This document shows, one piece after another, positions 1 to 13,522 of a stretch of DNA of 64,000 bases. Under the pieces are notes generated by a model that was given only the letters and a program-made list of their open reading frames with translations, searched no databases and was not told the DNA's origin. The stretch is from positions 14,401,409-14,465,408 of the forward strand of contig NC_021683.1 in NCBI RefSeq assembly GCF_000247815.1. Reading direction: 5' to 3'. The translations under genes were made by a program, and so were the position numbers. Within the stretch, counting starts at the first letter, position 1, and each line of letters starts with the position of its first letter. The stretch comes from Ficedula albicollis (taxonomy: Eukaryota > Chordata > Aves > Passeriformes > Muscicapidae).

Positions 1-3000
1 TACAGACCACAGTCAATTTGGGGAACAACAGAGTGGACTCAGAGTAAACATAGAATATGTTCATGCTTTGATATTCACTACACTTTGCTAAACACTAGCA
101 TTGATGATTGAAAAATTTCTTTTTGTGCAGAGATAGTACATACATCTCCATTTCAGCTATTCTCTGCACTTGAACTCCAAAATACCCCAGAAAATGATGC
201 CAGTTCCATACTGCAAAGACTGCAGGACCTGTGGTCTGACATGATCACACAGTTGGGTGAAATGATCATGAGTCAGCCCTGAAAATCTCTCACTTTTCTG
301 CCATGAAGTGTGTAATTATTTACATGCATATTAGGTTATTACTTTTCTCCTCTCTCCCAGGATGTGCTGCTCTTTCTAGTGCCAGTTTTTACTCCCTTGT
401 AGTATGCTGAAATAGCTGTGAATCAGATATACCAGCAAGGAGAACCACATGAAGGACTGTGGTTAAATAAATAGAAATGACAGAGTAAGAGAGAGATCAT
501 TTTCCTGTCCTGATTTGGAAGCCTCTAGAGATCAGTATAAATGAACATTTCAAATGCACTGAACACACACCCCCATGCCCAAGCTGTAGAACAAAATCAA
601 TGGCAGCAGATGAAAATCATTGTGTTTGTTTCCATAAAAATAACTCCTGGCTGTTCCAGAGTATCTGTGATGGCTGTTATTATCTGGCAGGTAAAACTTT
701 TTCAGAAAAGGGGTTTTCAGAGAAATTTTGTTAGAGTGAGACATGTTTACTTGCATTTATCTCTGTGTGTATGTTGATTATCAATAATTAGTTCTTGCAC
801 CCTGCAGTGTGGCTGACCCATTCCAGCCTCTTCAGCAAATGCTTAAATCTACTTATTTATTCACCAAATGCAGCCAGGGTAATATATAATGCTGCCAGAT
901 CAGTGCAGGGAAATTCCTCAGCTGAATTTTGTTCTTTGGTATTCACACAAGTCCTGCACTGTAATCTCATGCTTTTTGAATAACTAATGGTTTATGTTTT
1001 CTTTGTGCTGATTGTTTTGGTTTGGCTATCCCCAGCTCTTGAACTGAGAGTTAGAGGATGGCCATAGCAAATTTCCTAACTCAGCACCCTTTGCCCATGT
1101 GTTGTGCAGCTGAGTTAAGGGCAGGGGTCTCTAGAAAGAGTTTCTTCAAGTAGAAGCTGAAAAATAATTTGTGAAAATTGACAAGTGATAGCGATTCAGA
1201 GTGAGCCAAACGTGGTAAAGTTTGGTTGTGTGAAATTGCTGCTTTTATGAAGGTGACTCCCAGTTTTCACTCATCACCAATATTTCCTTGATTTTCAGGG
1301 AGCATTCTAAGTAATGTGTGTTTGTTCAAAGTGAATTTTGGGTGTTTTCTTGTGATCTTTGTCAACATTTCAGTTCACCGTGCTGCCATTTCAGCAGATT
1401 TGCATTGTTTGAAAACTCCATGCTATGAATTTTCATTTAGCTCCTACTGACAAAGAATGTGGGGTTTGTTTTGTTTTTAATGTGTGCGTGCTAAATTTGT
1501 GCTATTTACCAGAAACTCAGAGATGTGTTCTTTGTGCACTAAGCAAAGGAATTTTGTAGAAACCCTGGGCCCAAGAGCCTAGTCTAGAGTACAGACATAG
1601 AAGATTGCCTTTAGCTATACATTGAAAACAAACAAAGAAAAACAATCTGATAAACAAAAAAGCCCCAACAACAAAAAAGAGGAACAACTGCCAGAATGAA
1701 TTCTGTGAAAGGAAAAATCTCTAAATCAGTAGCACAGGACTGCCTTCTAGTTCCATGGATGTCAGAACTATGACTGCAATGGCAGCTCAAATTGAAGGGA
1801 TTTTAAGTTGAAGAGATAAGTAGCAGTGATGAGGGTTTTTTTCCAGAAGGAGAACAGAAATTGATACTCATTTTTCCTAAGTTTCAGTAAACTCCTGGAT
1901 TTCCTATTCAATATGCAAAAGCAAACAACACATAGCAGAGCTCAGAATTGGTATTTACTGCACAGTACACTCAAGTTGTAGCACCTTTTATGTTTTTGAT
2001 AAAAGATGTGAATATTTCATTCCCTTGGAGGGGCAGCACAGCACTTTTCCCCCCAAAGCTCCATTTCTTTTCAGCTGCTTTGGGTGCAGAGAATGTACTG
2101 GTGGGAATACAGATGGCCTCAGCCCCAGTGCCTGCATGCACAGCAGCACAAGGCAGGAGCATTTGCGTGTTTTTCTGTTCCTTGCTCACTGTAAATAGTG
2201 TACAAAGCACATAATCCATCAGATATGGTTGCTGATTACTGTTCAGCCTGCTTGGAACAACCACACTGCACTAGATTTCTTGTCTGAGGGCAGATTAAAG
2301 GTATTAATAACAACCTGATTGCAGAGGATTTGTAGCAAGCAGCTTTGAAATCAAATGATATAAAGGGTAGTGCCTATGACAAACTGTAGATGTGCTGTGA
2401 ATGCCAACATGCAGTTCATAAAAAAGCTGTTGAAACTCTAAAGTGGGCAGACTCCCACACAGGCAAGAGCTTGCAGCATCCAATCAGTTGAAGAGCTAAT
2501 GCACAAATATATTATTCTTCACGTTGAAAGGCTGGGTCTACTACAAACAGTCAGGGTTTTCAGATGCAGTGTTTTACCAGGTTTCAGTAATGAAATGGCT
2601 CACTTTAATCTTAACCAAGGAACTGCCAGCCTTTATGACAACACAATATTCCTAAAAAGTGCTCAACAGTCTAATGAGAGCAGCTCCCATTTGAGCAGTG
2701 CTGATGTTATGTTCCATGGAATATTCACAGTGTCTTGATCTATAAAGCTCAAATTTCTGAAGCTACAAGTGATAAATGAGACTCACTTGCCTCTCTTTAC
2801 TCTAGAAATGCATCTGAAACTTTAACCTGCATCTCTAGCAGGTCAAACACTTTGAGGATTAAGTGGTTATGGACAACCTCTGGCATGGGCTGAAATGTAT
2901 TTGAGAATGTGTCTGTTTGAAATAAATGTGGTACAGAAAGAATGACAGCAGGTTTTGATTTGGGAATCTAGTGTAAGACGTGCTGCTTTGAGACATTTTA

Positions 3001-6000
3001 TTTCAATGGGGTACCTCAGAAATTAGAATACTTTAGGGGGGTTAGATCATGTTTAGTACTTCACTCTCAGGCCAAAATCTTAGTCCTTTTCGCCTTATTT
3101 TGTGCACTTTGCTTTAATAAATGCAAAGGCAGAAGTACCCTTGAAGATGCTTGTTTTAACTGCAATAAATACAAGGAGGGCAGCCTATAATTTAACTGAA
3201 TCTTGTTTTTGTGCAGCTAGTACTTCTTTCTTTCAGGTCCTGAAAATATATTGCTTCTGTAGTATTGGGATACATGGTGCACATAGATCCTGTGGGGGTT
3301 CTGGAGTTTTCTTTTTTTTCCTGCCCTGCTGTCTGAGTTCATCTCAGAATGACAGAGCACACAATTCACTAACCCAGCATGATTGTTTGAGAAGAGCATG
3401 TTTGAAAAGGCAGCAGCGTTCCTGTGAAACTCAGGAAGAAAGTTCTATTCAATGGGATAATTTTAAAGAATAATTTTTGTGTCAAATTTTAGAAAAATAT
3501 GCCATTTTTCTACTAAAAATCTATTCCTCCTGATGTTTAGTTTTCTGTGGCACATCCAAAATGTTGAATTTTCACTACAGCTGGTTGGACTTGTGCATAT
3601 GGAGTAAATATTCATTATTTAAGTGACATGTCATGTGTCAGATAATTTTCATTCATTAATGTTATATATTTGGAAGGGAGCCCTCACAAAACCCCAAAAC
3701 AATGCATCAGAAAATCCTCTCAGAGTGTTATTTGTTCACGCAGACCATAATTAGTTTGTTGAAAGCTGGGACATCAGTGGCACAGATTTCTGATGAGAAA
3801 TCCTCGTGGAAGTCAGCCCTCCTGGAACTGGGTGATGAAAGAATATTGGCTCACAAGTAAGGGCAGCCTTGGGAATTCAATGGAAACCAATTGTCAGTGA
3901 TTGCAGAAAATATCCTGGTTGTGGATCACTGAGCTCTCTCTAATTAATTTAAGATGCTGGCAGGATCTGGGCTGGAGAGCTCCCTCTCAGAAAGGAAATG
4001 CAGTTTGGTAGCTGATGTTGGGAAGTTTAGAACAGCTTTAGGTGTTTAAGCAATACATTTTGTGATTTTTCTGTTTGTCTACTCTGTCCTGGTTTCAAAA
4101 CTGCTCAACTTCAAGCTGTTTGTGGCTGTGAAGTCCATGCAAGTGCAGCTAGGAAGATGCAGATTTACTCTGCCCTTAGCTGCCTGCAGGAATGCCAATA
4201 TTAAATTTAATACTTTGGTACAATCAAATGTCAGACTAGCTCCAAAACGTGCTTTGCTGTTTATATATTGCTGCAGGTGGATAAAATGGGCTGTGGAGTG
4301 GATCTGCCTGTGGGGTCAGGGGCAGCTGGGGGATGCCTGAGCTCTCAGCATAAGGTCAAAAGGACTTTTTCAGTGTTTCTGGTCATTTCCATGAGTAATA
4401 TTGTTTTGTTGACACCAGGAGACTACAAATGCCATCAGGAGTCACAGGAATCTATGATGCTTGATGCTTGATTTTAAATGCAGAGATGTTAATGTTGGAC
4501 TTCCATTGTTGTTCTGTGATATCTACAATCATTAGAGTGTTGGTGGCTTCTCCTTGTGGCCCACAATGGTGCAAGGAAATGATTTCAACTGGAATAAATG
4601 AGTTGGATGAGAGAGAGAGGGGCTGAGTTCATATCCTGCTTCTCTCCCCTGCCCCATTTTTCTTTAATTATTTTTGTTCCAGGTCTCACTAAGTTGGCTC
4701 TATTCACTAGATGATGGTGGTGATGATGATCAGTAGCTTGAGCATGGGCCAGGAGTTGTCTGAGGACTTTTGTGATTCCTTTGGGTCAGTTGCCTGTTTA
4801 ACCATTTGTAGTTGAAAAAGTGTAGATCTGCAGTGGATAGCATATTTGGTATAAAATCCTGATTCAGCAGAACTCCAGGAAATCTGGGAAGCTGAAAAAA
4901 GCATTTCAAGCTTTAGCATCTGCTGCCTGTGACACTTTGAGAGAGAAATCTTACTTGCTGTGAAGTTTCAGAAGCAATTCCTTTGATTTGCATCTTACCT
5001 GCCCATGGCAGTGCAGGGAAGGAATGACTGCACTCCATCAAATGTTACCTGGATGTGTCAGGCCTGAAAACAAATTAAAAAGTGAAGTGGTGGTGAATAA
5101 AATCACAATCTTTAATGTATTTTCCTTGTGAACAAATAAGATCATAAGTATTTTTTGAAAAACAAGTGAAATATTGGCTATGTGAATACTTTAGAAGTGG
5201 AATAAATATTTCAAATCCTATAAAATTAGAGAAGAGATTTTAAAAAACCAGAAATTGTTTATGTACCTTTTAAATAGAGTGGATGGGTGAATAGGGAATA
5301 TAACTTTCATGCAATTCAATTCTTTAAATGCCTATTCCTTGAAAACACTAAACACTCAACATAATGTAGATTAAGGCAAAGCCAATAAGTGTTTTTAACT
5401 TTTCCAGGTATCTAAGGATTTTTAAGTCTTCTGAAACATTAACATCACCACTGGATAAATGGGCTAGGTGTTCCTTTATGTTAAGGAAAATGACATCATT
5501 AGAAGGGACAGACAAATGGAAAATGTGCTCAGTCCCCATTTTCAGTATGCTAAAGTGCTGTTGTTGCCTCAAATACTGGCACTGAATTAAATGCATGTGG
5601 AAATATCCTGTTATTCAGCAGGGTGGTGGGATGTGGGAGTTGAGCTGTTCTTGGTGAATGTGAATTAGCAGTGGCTGGATGTGCCATTGTATACCAGCAA
5701 GCAAATAACTTCCTTTCTCATAATTGGTTTGCTTCTGCCCTTGAAAATATGTGAGCCTTAAGGACTGAAAACCAACAATAGAAAGAGGTTTGAATACCCA
5801 GGGAGCTAAGGGTAACATAGCAGCCTGATGTAAAAATTTAATGAGCTTTCTTTTGACACTGTGATTTGTTTTAGCAAATTTTTCTGGGGAGTAAGGCCAG
5901 GAGCCATATGTAAATGAGCTTTTCTTGAGATTGTGCTTGCCAGACAGCTGCAGGGAGTGCTAGGGTGATGAAATGATGCTGCACATAATGGGGTTAATGA

Positions 6001-8079
6001 AGATTACAAGTTACTTCCTTCAGGGAAGCCTACTCTGTTCATTTCTCTCTTTTGTTTTAAGCAAGCTTATCCTGAAAGTCAGAAGTTTAAGAGTTTAAAG
6101 TGTTGTGAAGTCTAAGTGGAGTTTGAGGCAACGCAGCACAAATTGCAGGTGGCTAATTTGCCATTGTGATCTCAGGTGAGCGTTGCACTTCTCTCTCTGT
6201 GCAGTTTTCAGGATCTTGAAACTCAGAAGAGCTGTCGAGCTTCTCTCCGGGTCTGTGCACACCTTTGCAATAGTCAAATACAACAAAAAGAAAAGGCAAT
6301 ACCAAAAATTGTTGAGCTGTTATTTAGACGTGGAAAGAATTCTGCAAATAGAATGATTTGAGTATTTAGATTAATAAACGGCCGTAGGAAAAAAAGAAAC
6401 CAAACCCCAAAAACTTCTGATGTTTATTTGCTCAGGAAAGGAAGCAGACAGATGTGAGAAAAGCCTGTGTTAGTCTAAAGATAAGCTGCCAAAAGGTACT
6501 ACTTCATGTACTTCCTATCAAAGAAGACTTAAAAAGCTGTAACCTCATGAAAATGCGGTTTTCTAGATACTTCTCTGTCATACAGTAAGGCTAGATTTTG
6601 AGAAGAGCCAAAGGCAGAAATCTTTAGTACTCTATCGAAGTTTTAAAGGAAAACCAGGAGGCAGTGGCAAATTTGTTTTTGCCACACTGGATGGCCTGGA
6701 TTTTCAGTTATCCAAGTCCTTGAGTCCAGATAATTTTTAATTTTATTTAACGTATTAGAGAAGGGGAAGAACTGCTTGGTTATTTTGCAGAAAAATGTAT
6801 CCTAGTCTGTTATTGTCAAGTCTAGTGCTCCACTGCTTCAGAGATACACTGTAAAAAAACCCAAGCTGTTCCTGTTGTCCTTTTCAGTTGTATTAAACCA
6901 TTTTGATGTAAAATTACCTTTATTCCCTCCTTTTCCTGTCTGATTCTCCTCTTGATAAATAAACATATTTGAAGTCAGCTATCAAGGGCTAATATTGGTG
7001 ATCTTGTCTGTTCCCAAGCAAAGAAGGAAGGTTAGAAAAACATTTGGAATAATTACTTTTCCTTTAAGTTAACAAACTCATTATGTTTTTTTTTTTAATC
7101 TTTATTAAGCAAAAATTCCAGCAGATGCTCCAAAGAGGATTCTACCAAAATCTTTGAGGCTTTTATTCACTTGGTGGTTCCACGCCTCATATATTGCAGT
7201 GTTTGAAAAGGTGGTGCCCAAGGAGCAAGGTAATATTTTAATGTTATTTGCATATGTTATATGTTTAATAATATTTTTATTGTGTAGAAAAGATTATACT
7301 GAAATGTCCACTTAAAGCAAATCAAATAGGACTACATATTGCAGCTTGTTTTAATGTTCTTAAATTGTTTTCTAAGGCACTTCTCAGAAATCCCTTAGTG
7401 CTGTGCTCATGTAGATGGCTTTGGGAAGCAGATGACATAGGCTGCAGTACTTAACAAGCTGAAGCAGAGCCAGGATGAAGAGAGAAAATGTTTGTTTAGC
7501 TTTCAATGAGGCACAGTCCATGAAATGCCTTAGCACAGTGACAGGATAGACAAACACACATCCTTTGTAGTCAGGGGCCTCAGAACAAGAGCAGTTAGCA
7601 GTGCCCAAATTAAACAAGAGAATGACCTTGACTCAACCTTTGTTGTTCCAGATAGGGAATACTTCTAATCATTCCTGACAAAGACTAGCAAAAGGGTTTA
7701 CTTCTAAAACAGACATGTTCTGAGGCACTCAGTGCATAACCTCACAAGCTGTATCACAAAAAAGAGGGGGGAAAACTTCAAGTGCATGAACTCAGACTCC
7801 CAGACTGGGTGTGCTGGAAGGGGACATTCCCCTCTGGATAAAGGCTGAGCTCAGGTCTGGGGTGCAATTAGAAGAAGAGGTGAATAACCAATAATTCCAA
7901 GAATAAAATAAGTTACTTCAGGAGTGCAAGGTATCTTGGCACATCTTTTCCTAGCCAACCAAGAGCTCATTCTCGTGCTCTGCCCCTCTGCTGAGCTTTG
8001 CTGGTGGAAGGAATTTGTCCCGTCTGCTCCAGTGGTTTGTCACTCAGGCATTCACAGAGCTGCCACAGGTCAGAGCTTG
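1..8079. other. Unique AT-rich noncoding DNA, no gene seen
   Basis: Frames in this stretch are all short (about 120 residues or fewer) and show no domain, repeat family or splice-linked chain that I recognise. Local A-rich tracts occur near 1620-1690 and a T run near 7085. There is no CpG-rich patch that would suggest a promoter. I read it as intergenic or intronic DNA; a small noncoding RNA or an exon under about 100 bases could still be hidden here. Confidence 0.6.
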
Positions 8080-8335
8080 GAACTTTGGGGCAAAAGACTG
8101 ATAGAAACCCCACCAAGTTCAGCAGAGGGAAGTGCGAAGTCCTGCATCTGGGGAGGAGTAACTCTATTTATTGGGCAGCAGCTGGGAAGCAGCTCTGCCA
8201 AAAACCAGCTGGAACTCCTGGTGGGTGAAACATGGAGCATGAGCCAACAATAAAACCTTGCAGCAAAAAGGGCCAACAGCACCTGGGGGTGCATTTGGAA
8301 GAGCTGGCAGCAGGCTGAAGGATGTGATAATTTGG
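8080..8335 (+). mobile_element. CR1 LINE fragment, reverse-transcriptase C-terminal region
   Basis: The sequence matches the part of chicken-repeat-1 (CR1) elements that encodes the end of the reverse transcriptase. One forward frame reads NPTKFSRGKCEVLHLGR, close to the family pattern N-P-x-K-F-N-x-x-K-C-x-V-L-H-L-G-R. Further on, in a different frame, comes W-S-M-S-Q-Q followed by an A-A-K-x-A-N-like stretch, the next conserved block. The two blocks are out of frame and a stop follows, so the copy is dead. The 5' part is missing, as is usual for CR1 because of incomplete reverse transcription. Boundaries are approximate. Confidence 0.8.
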
Positions 8336-11300
8336 ATGTCTAAGCAAGGTTTTATTCTTAAGGCTCCTTAGTTTCTATCTGTCTTCTATTACAGCAAGTT
8401 TCTTTTGCAAATCTGTGCTTTTCTGCTGCCTTGAGCCACATTTCCTCTGTTCTGCCCTCTCAGCCTATGTTTTTCATTTCATTGTTCTCTTATCTGCTTC
8501 TCTGCTCCATTTCATAATTTACCTTGTTCATCCTTATCATAACTCAAATTTAGCTACTGGCAGCAGAAGAATTCTGACCCTTTCAGCTGGCTTATCCAAT
8601 GGGTTGTTATTGTTTCTGTTAAAGAGGCTGAATATTTCTAATACAGTTCAGTTGATTTATTTAAAAAAAAAAATCACAAAAGCAGGTTCCTTGGAGCACA
8701 ACAGGAATCAAACTGGTTATAGTACCAAGCCTTTACTCAGGGAAAAAAAAAAGTGCCTCTTTCCTGAGTGCTAAAAGTGCTTGTTCAAGCTGCCTCTTTT
8801 TCTTCTTTGTTGTCTCTTCAGTAGAAAGCCACACTTCCACAAATATTATCTGCTGAAATCCCACTATCAGCTGTGGGTGTACCTCTGTGTGGTAATCATG
8901 TCTGTGTTGCTAGATTAGTGTTAATCTTCCTTTAAAAAAGTATCTATGATAATGTCTAGAAGTTGGAATAATTTTAGGGAATAGTCTATGATGCAAAAAT
9001 ATTTAGTCATCCTCCAACCCATGCTGGATGTCTTTCTGTGAGTGTGAAGGAAACAAATTTCCAACTGGCACATACAACTATTTCAGAATGTCAGAAGATT
9101 CTTGTTATGCCAGACTAGGCAGAAAAGATAAGAAATGTAGTGTACTGGGACTGTTACCTCTTAGTGTATTTGTACAAAGATGATCTATTTTGTATTATGA
9201 AATGAAAAATTTCATCCTAGGAAATCTTCTGCTTTATCAAATTAAAGTTTATTGCTGCATTCTAGTTTGACAGAACACAACAATATGTTATATTGTATGT
9301 ACTTGTAATCCTTTGACTGAAAGAAACCTTTATTCCAAACTCATACTTTTTAATGTCATGTGAAGATGATTTTGGTAAGAGTACAACATTATTTTGTGCT
9401 GTTGGTTTTTGTCTCTATTGTTCTCCTATTTCATTGAAGACTGTTTTGTGATAAGGATTCTTGATGGATGCCAAGATTTGAGAGGGGTGTTCAAATGGGG
9501 ACCTAAGACTTTGCAGACAGACAGAACAACAAATACAAGCCCATATTTTTATCTAATGTAGCTGCATTATTGATATGAGGGAACTTGGAAAGGATTCTGT
9601 GTTAGTGTTGGTTCCTGTGGTGTAATGAACATGCATGAAATTTCATCAGCATATTTTCTTACCTTTTTAATACTTTTATAAGGATCATAGAATATGACCT
9701 ACTCAAAGCAGCAGAGAATATTGCCTTGCAGCATAACCTCATCTTCCACAAGGGTTTAGTACATTTAACATTGCATTGGCCAAAAAATATCCCCCACAAA
9801 CCTTTAGTTACTGTGAGGACCAGCTCTTTATTTTTTGATGAATTTGTTGTGCTCATGAAGCACTTCCACCTTTGTGTGGAAAAGATTAATGGTTTTTGAT
9901 ACATGAGGAACTGAGGAATGTGGATGTGCTGCTGTGCACTGTTTATATGATATGGAAAGTCTGGTGCAGACAGAATTTGAAACTTTAATCACAGCCTTGT
10001 GCCTTGGTGACTGTATTATAATTTCTCTGACTTTACTGTGGGAGAAATTTACTTAACTGCCTCTACTCTTCCTGTCTTGCACTCTTTTTCTTGATATAAT
10101 TCTTGACAGCTGTGCACAGTTTAATGTACTTCTCTTCACCACTTTGAGCTATGATAGAACTGATGCCACCAGGAAATCTAAGTTTCCATGTAGATAATCT
10201 ATTCCTGCACTTTGGAAAGGTGAGACAGGGAGTTTGCAGACGAGTCAGGAGACTCTGAGTGGGTGCTGGAGATCCTGGATGCCTCGTGGGGCTGCTTCTG
10301 GTCCACACACTGTGCTGACAAGGGTTGGGTATCAATAAACTTTGCACTGAGGCAGCTCCTCATCTTTCCTGTAGAATCCAAGTTACATCTGTTTCTACCA
10401 GTTGATTCTGCAAACTATAAAGATTTAGTGTTAATTATTGTGTCTTGCATAGAAATTTTCATTTTAGACTGTACCCTATGTAGTGGTAAGGAAGAAATTT
10501 ATAGATTCTTTGATATATCAAAAAAGATGATAAATATTATTATACGTAGTTTAATTTAAAGTGACGTTGTAATACATATATTTAGTTTTATTTCTAATTC
10601 TCTTCATAATTTACCCCATATTTACAAAGAAACACTTCTCATTTAGGTTACCATTTTAAAATTACAATATTCTCTAGAACACATCTAGGAAACGACCTTT
10701 CCTCACTTGAAATGTGCTAAAATTAACTTTTCATAGAATGTAAGTAGCACTCCAGAGACAGGTTCTTTATTGTACTGATTATTGCTTTCAAATTACTCTT
10801 AATTGCCTAAATTAATAATGAATTTTTTTTTCTTTCTTAAAAGGGACAAATGAATTTGGATCACTCTCTAAAGAATTAAATCACTGGACATCTTCTGATT
10901 ACTTTTTACATTCATGATGAAATTTAAAGGAAAAAAAAAAAAAAGAACAGCAAGGTCACCTTCAGAGTGTTTTCTGTTTGTGAGAAAATCAAAGGAAAGT
11001 GACACAAACTCCACTTACCCATTGAAAGAATAGAGGCTGCAGAACCAGAGGAACTTATGTCAGCTCTGAATGGCACAAGTGTCTGCAAAAGCAGTGTGGT
11101 ACCTTCTGTCTTGTTTAATGAAAAATATATTTTTATTCACCTTAAAATATTGGTGTAAAAACACTATATTTTTTAGGAATGTTAAAGTAAAGCAGATGTA
11201 AAAATCTTCCCTAGTTTATTTTTTTCCCAGCTGTAAACTTTACCCATTGATATGAAAATCTGCATTATGGGATGTACGTGGGTTTTCTGTATCCCATCTG

Positions 11301-13304
11301 CCAGCTCAGAAGAGAGACAGAAAATTAGTCAGGAACTTTATTAATCACTTGGGAGTCAGCTGAGTACGTAATTAACCCAGAACAGCTCTTTAAAACGTTG
11401 CCTATAAGGTATGGTAAATCAATTCCAGCTCAATAAATCTGGCTTGTTTGCAAACTTGAACTTCCAAAAGTAGCACATTTGGACTGCTGATGTATCAGAA
11501 ATTTGATAAAAATCTCTTTTCTGCTGGGTATCAGTGACTTGGGTCCTTGGTGGCAGCACTCAAATTAAAAGGGGAGGTGTGGGAAACGAAAATATGGAGA
11601 AATTGCAGTTTGGGCAGCCTGAAGTGCTGCTGGGAGGGAAGGGGAAATCAGGGTCGTGTTTGTGACTTGGGGTATCATGGTACATGGATGTGCCTTTCAG
11701 ACAGCAGCTGCTGCTGACAGAAAAACCTGAAAATATCAGAAATACCTCCTGTCCTGTTTTAATCAGTTATGGGAGTAGCAGCAGTGAAAGAAATGGAGCA
11801 GGTGGAAGCCAAGTAAATAACTGCAGTCATTTCATGTGATGGTTTCTTTAAGAGTTTTTCCCTTTATTGTATTATAGCTGCTACTCCAATATTAATGTTA
11901 AATACTATTCTTAAACAAACCAGATGCACCTTTAATTATTAACTCAAGGAAAATTAAGTAAGGTAGGAAGACTGAGTAGAATCTGGTGGCCTGTTTCGGT
12001 TCTTAAAATTTCCAATGTAAAGAAGCATAAAATGGGACTAAGTTGCTTTTTTTGTTTGTTTGTTTTGTTTTTTAAATATAAATGTATAGTATACAGTGAA
12101 AGTGATGGCTTGAGTCTGAATTTATTGTTTTGAGAGGAATTCAGCTTTTCCCTGGAAGAATGCATGACTTGACATTTAAATGCTAATGTTATCATAATAT
12201 CTTCTGTGTTTTTTTTTGTTTTGTTTTGTTTTTTTTTTGTTTTTGTTTTTTAAAGCCTGGGTGGAAGCTTTGGCAGTCCCAATGCAGTGTATTTTCATGA
12301 GACAGGGAGGCAGTGGTTTGGTCTGTAGACTTACCCTTTCCTAGTTTATCCCTTACTATCCCTACTTTCAGCTGATCCATGGCAGGAATACTTCACGGCA
12401 TTATGGCAAACAGCTGCTGTGGAAGTGCTCAGGATATTTCACCTTTGCAGCCTAGAGAAGCCTGCATTTTGCAAACACTTAGTGAATTTATTAATCAAGA
12501 AAAGTAATATTACAAGATTGTTACATACAAACTAGAGAGTTGCCATTTAATTGCTTATATTTTAACCGGGTGGATTTCAGGCTTTCTTGAAATGCCTGAG
12601 TAACTGGAGGTGAGAATTCCCTACTAGCATGGCAGAGTATTTATCACACTCCTCCCAAACTTCCTCTCTTAATGCTTGGGATTTCTACAAGTAGAAGAGA
12701 AATCTTATTCTTAAAGGTGACACAAATGTTCGGATGTGGCTGGGCTTTCAGTGCTGTGCATGATTTGTCATGCTTTTAATCTACATGTAAGTACTGAGCT
12801 CTTTCTATGCAAGCTACGAGATGATGAAAAAGTTTTATTATACATTGAAGGAAACTTCTAGGAAATAGCTGAAATTTTTCTGCCATATAAAACTGAGGAG
12901 ATTGACAAGTATTGCACACTGCAGTACCTGGCATAGCACAGTAGGTCAGAGATAATTTCAGTTCTCCTCTTCCTATGATTTGGACTCATTGGGCCATAGC
13001 TCAAATGGCTGCCTGTGATTGGAGAGTGGAGAGCCCAAAGTGGCACTTTTTCTCTGATCATTACCAAATCTGAACTCATTTTAGTATGAGGAGAGACCTT
13101 TCCCAGAGCAAGATTTTTGATATGCTTTAGAAGATTAATCTCACTCTCAATAGAAATATGCATTTGCTATCTTAAAGAAACACGCTGCCACAGCTGGGAC
13201 TCTTTGTAATACCTCAGTTTGCTTAATTTCTAAGTGTTGCTTTCATAATTAAGACCTGTTAATTTGGTGCACACTGGTAGGCTGAAGAAGGCTTGCAGTT
13301 CTGA
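8336..13304. other. Unique AT-rich noncoding DNA
   Basis: No recognisable gene. Low-complexity tracts include A runs near 8660, 8742 and 10931, and T/TTTG-rich stretches at about 12050-12075 and 12208-12253. One short minus-strand frame ending at 10063 has protein-like composition and is described under findings, but it is not called as a gene. Confidence 0.55.
12208..12253. repeat. T-rich low-complexity tract (TTTTG-like)
   Basis: About 46 bases of almost pure T broken by single G residues, mostly in TTTTG register. A similar but shorter TTTG tract lies upstream near 12050-12075. This looks like ordinary slippage-prone low-complexity sequence. Confidence 0.85.
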
Positions 13305-13522
13305 GTCACAGAGTGGTTTGGGCTGGAAGGACCTCAAAGCCTATCCACTGTCCCAGGCTGCTCCCAGCCCCAGTGTCCAACCTTGGGCACTGCCAGGGAT
13401 CCAGGGGCAGCCACAGCTGCTCTGGGCACCTGTGCCAGGCCCTGCCCACCCTGACAGGGAACAATTTCTTCCCAAAATCGCTGTCTACCCCCAGTTCCAG
13501 ACCATTACCTCTGTCCCACCGT
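13305..13522 (-). mobile_element. CR1 LINE 3' end (minus strand)
   Basis: The plus strand shows the reverse complement of a CR1 3' end: a remnant of the terminal tail (tcacagagtggtttgggctg) followed by the GGAAGGACCT block. Next come a cluster of C-rich words in the usual order (cagcccca, gtccaacctt), a gctctgggcacctgtgcc block and aatttcttccc. This order and spacing are typical of the CR1 3' UTR read backwards, so the element points left. It is 5'-truncated and moderately diverged. Confidence 0.85.
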
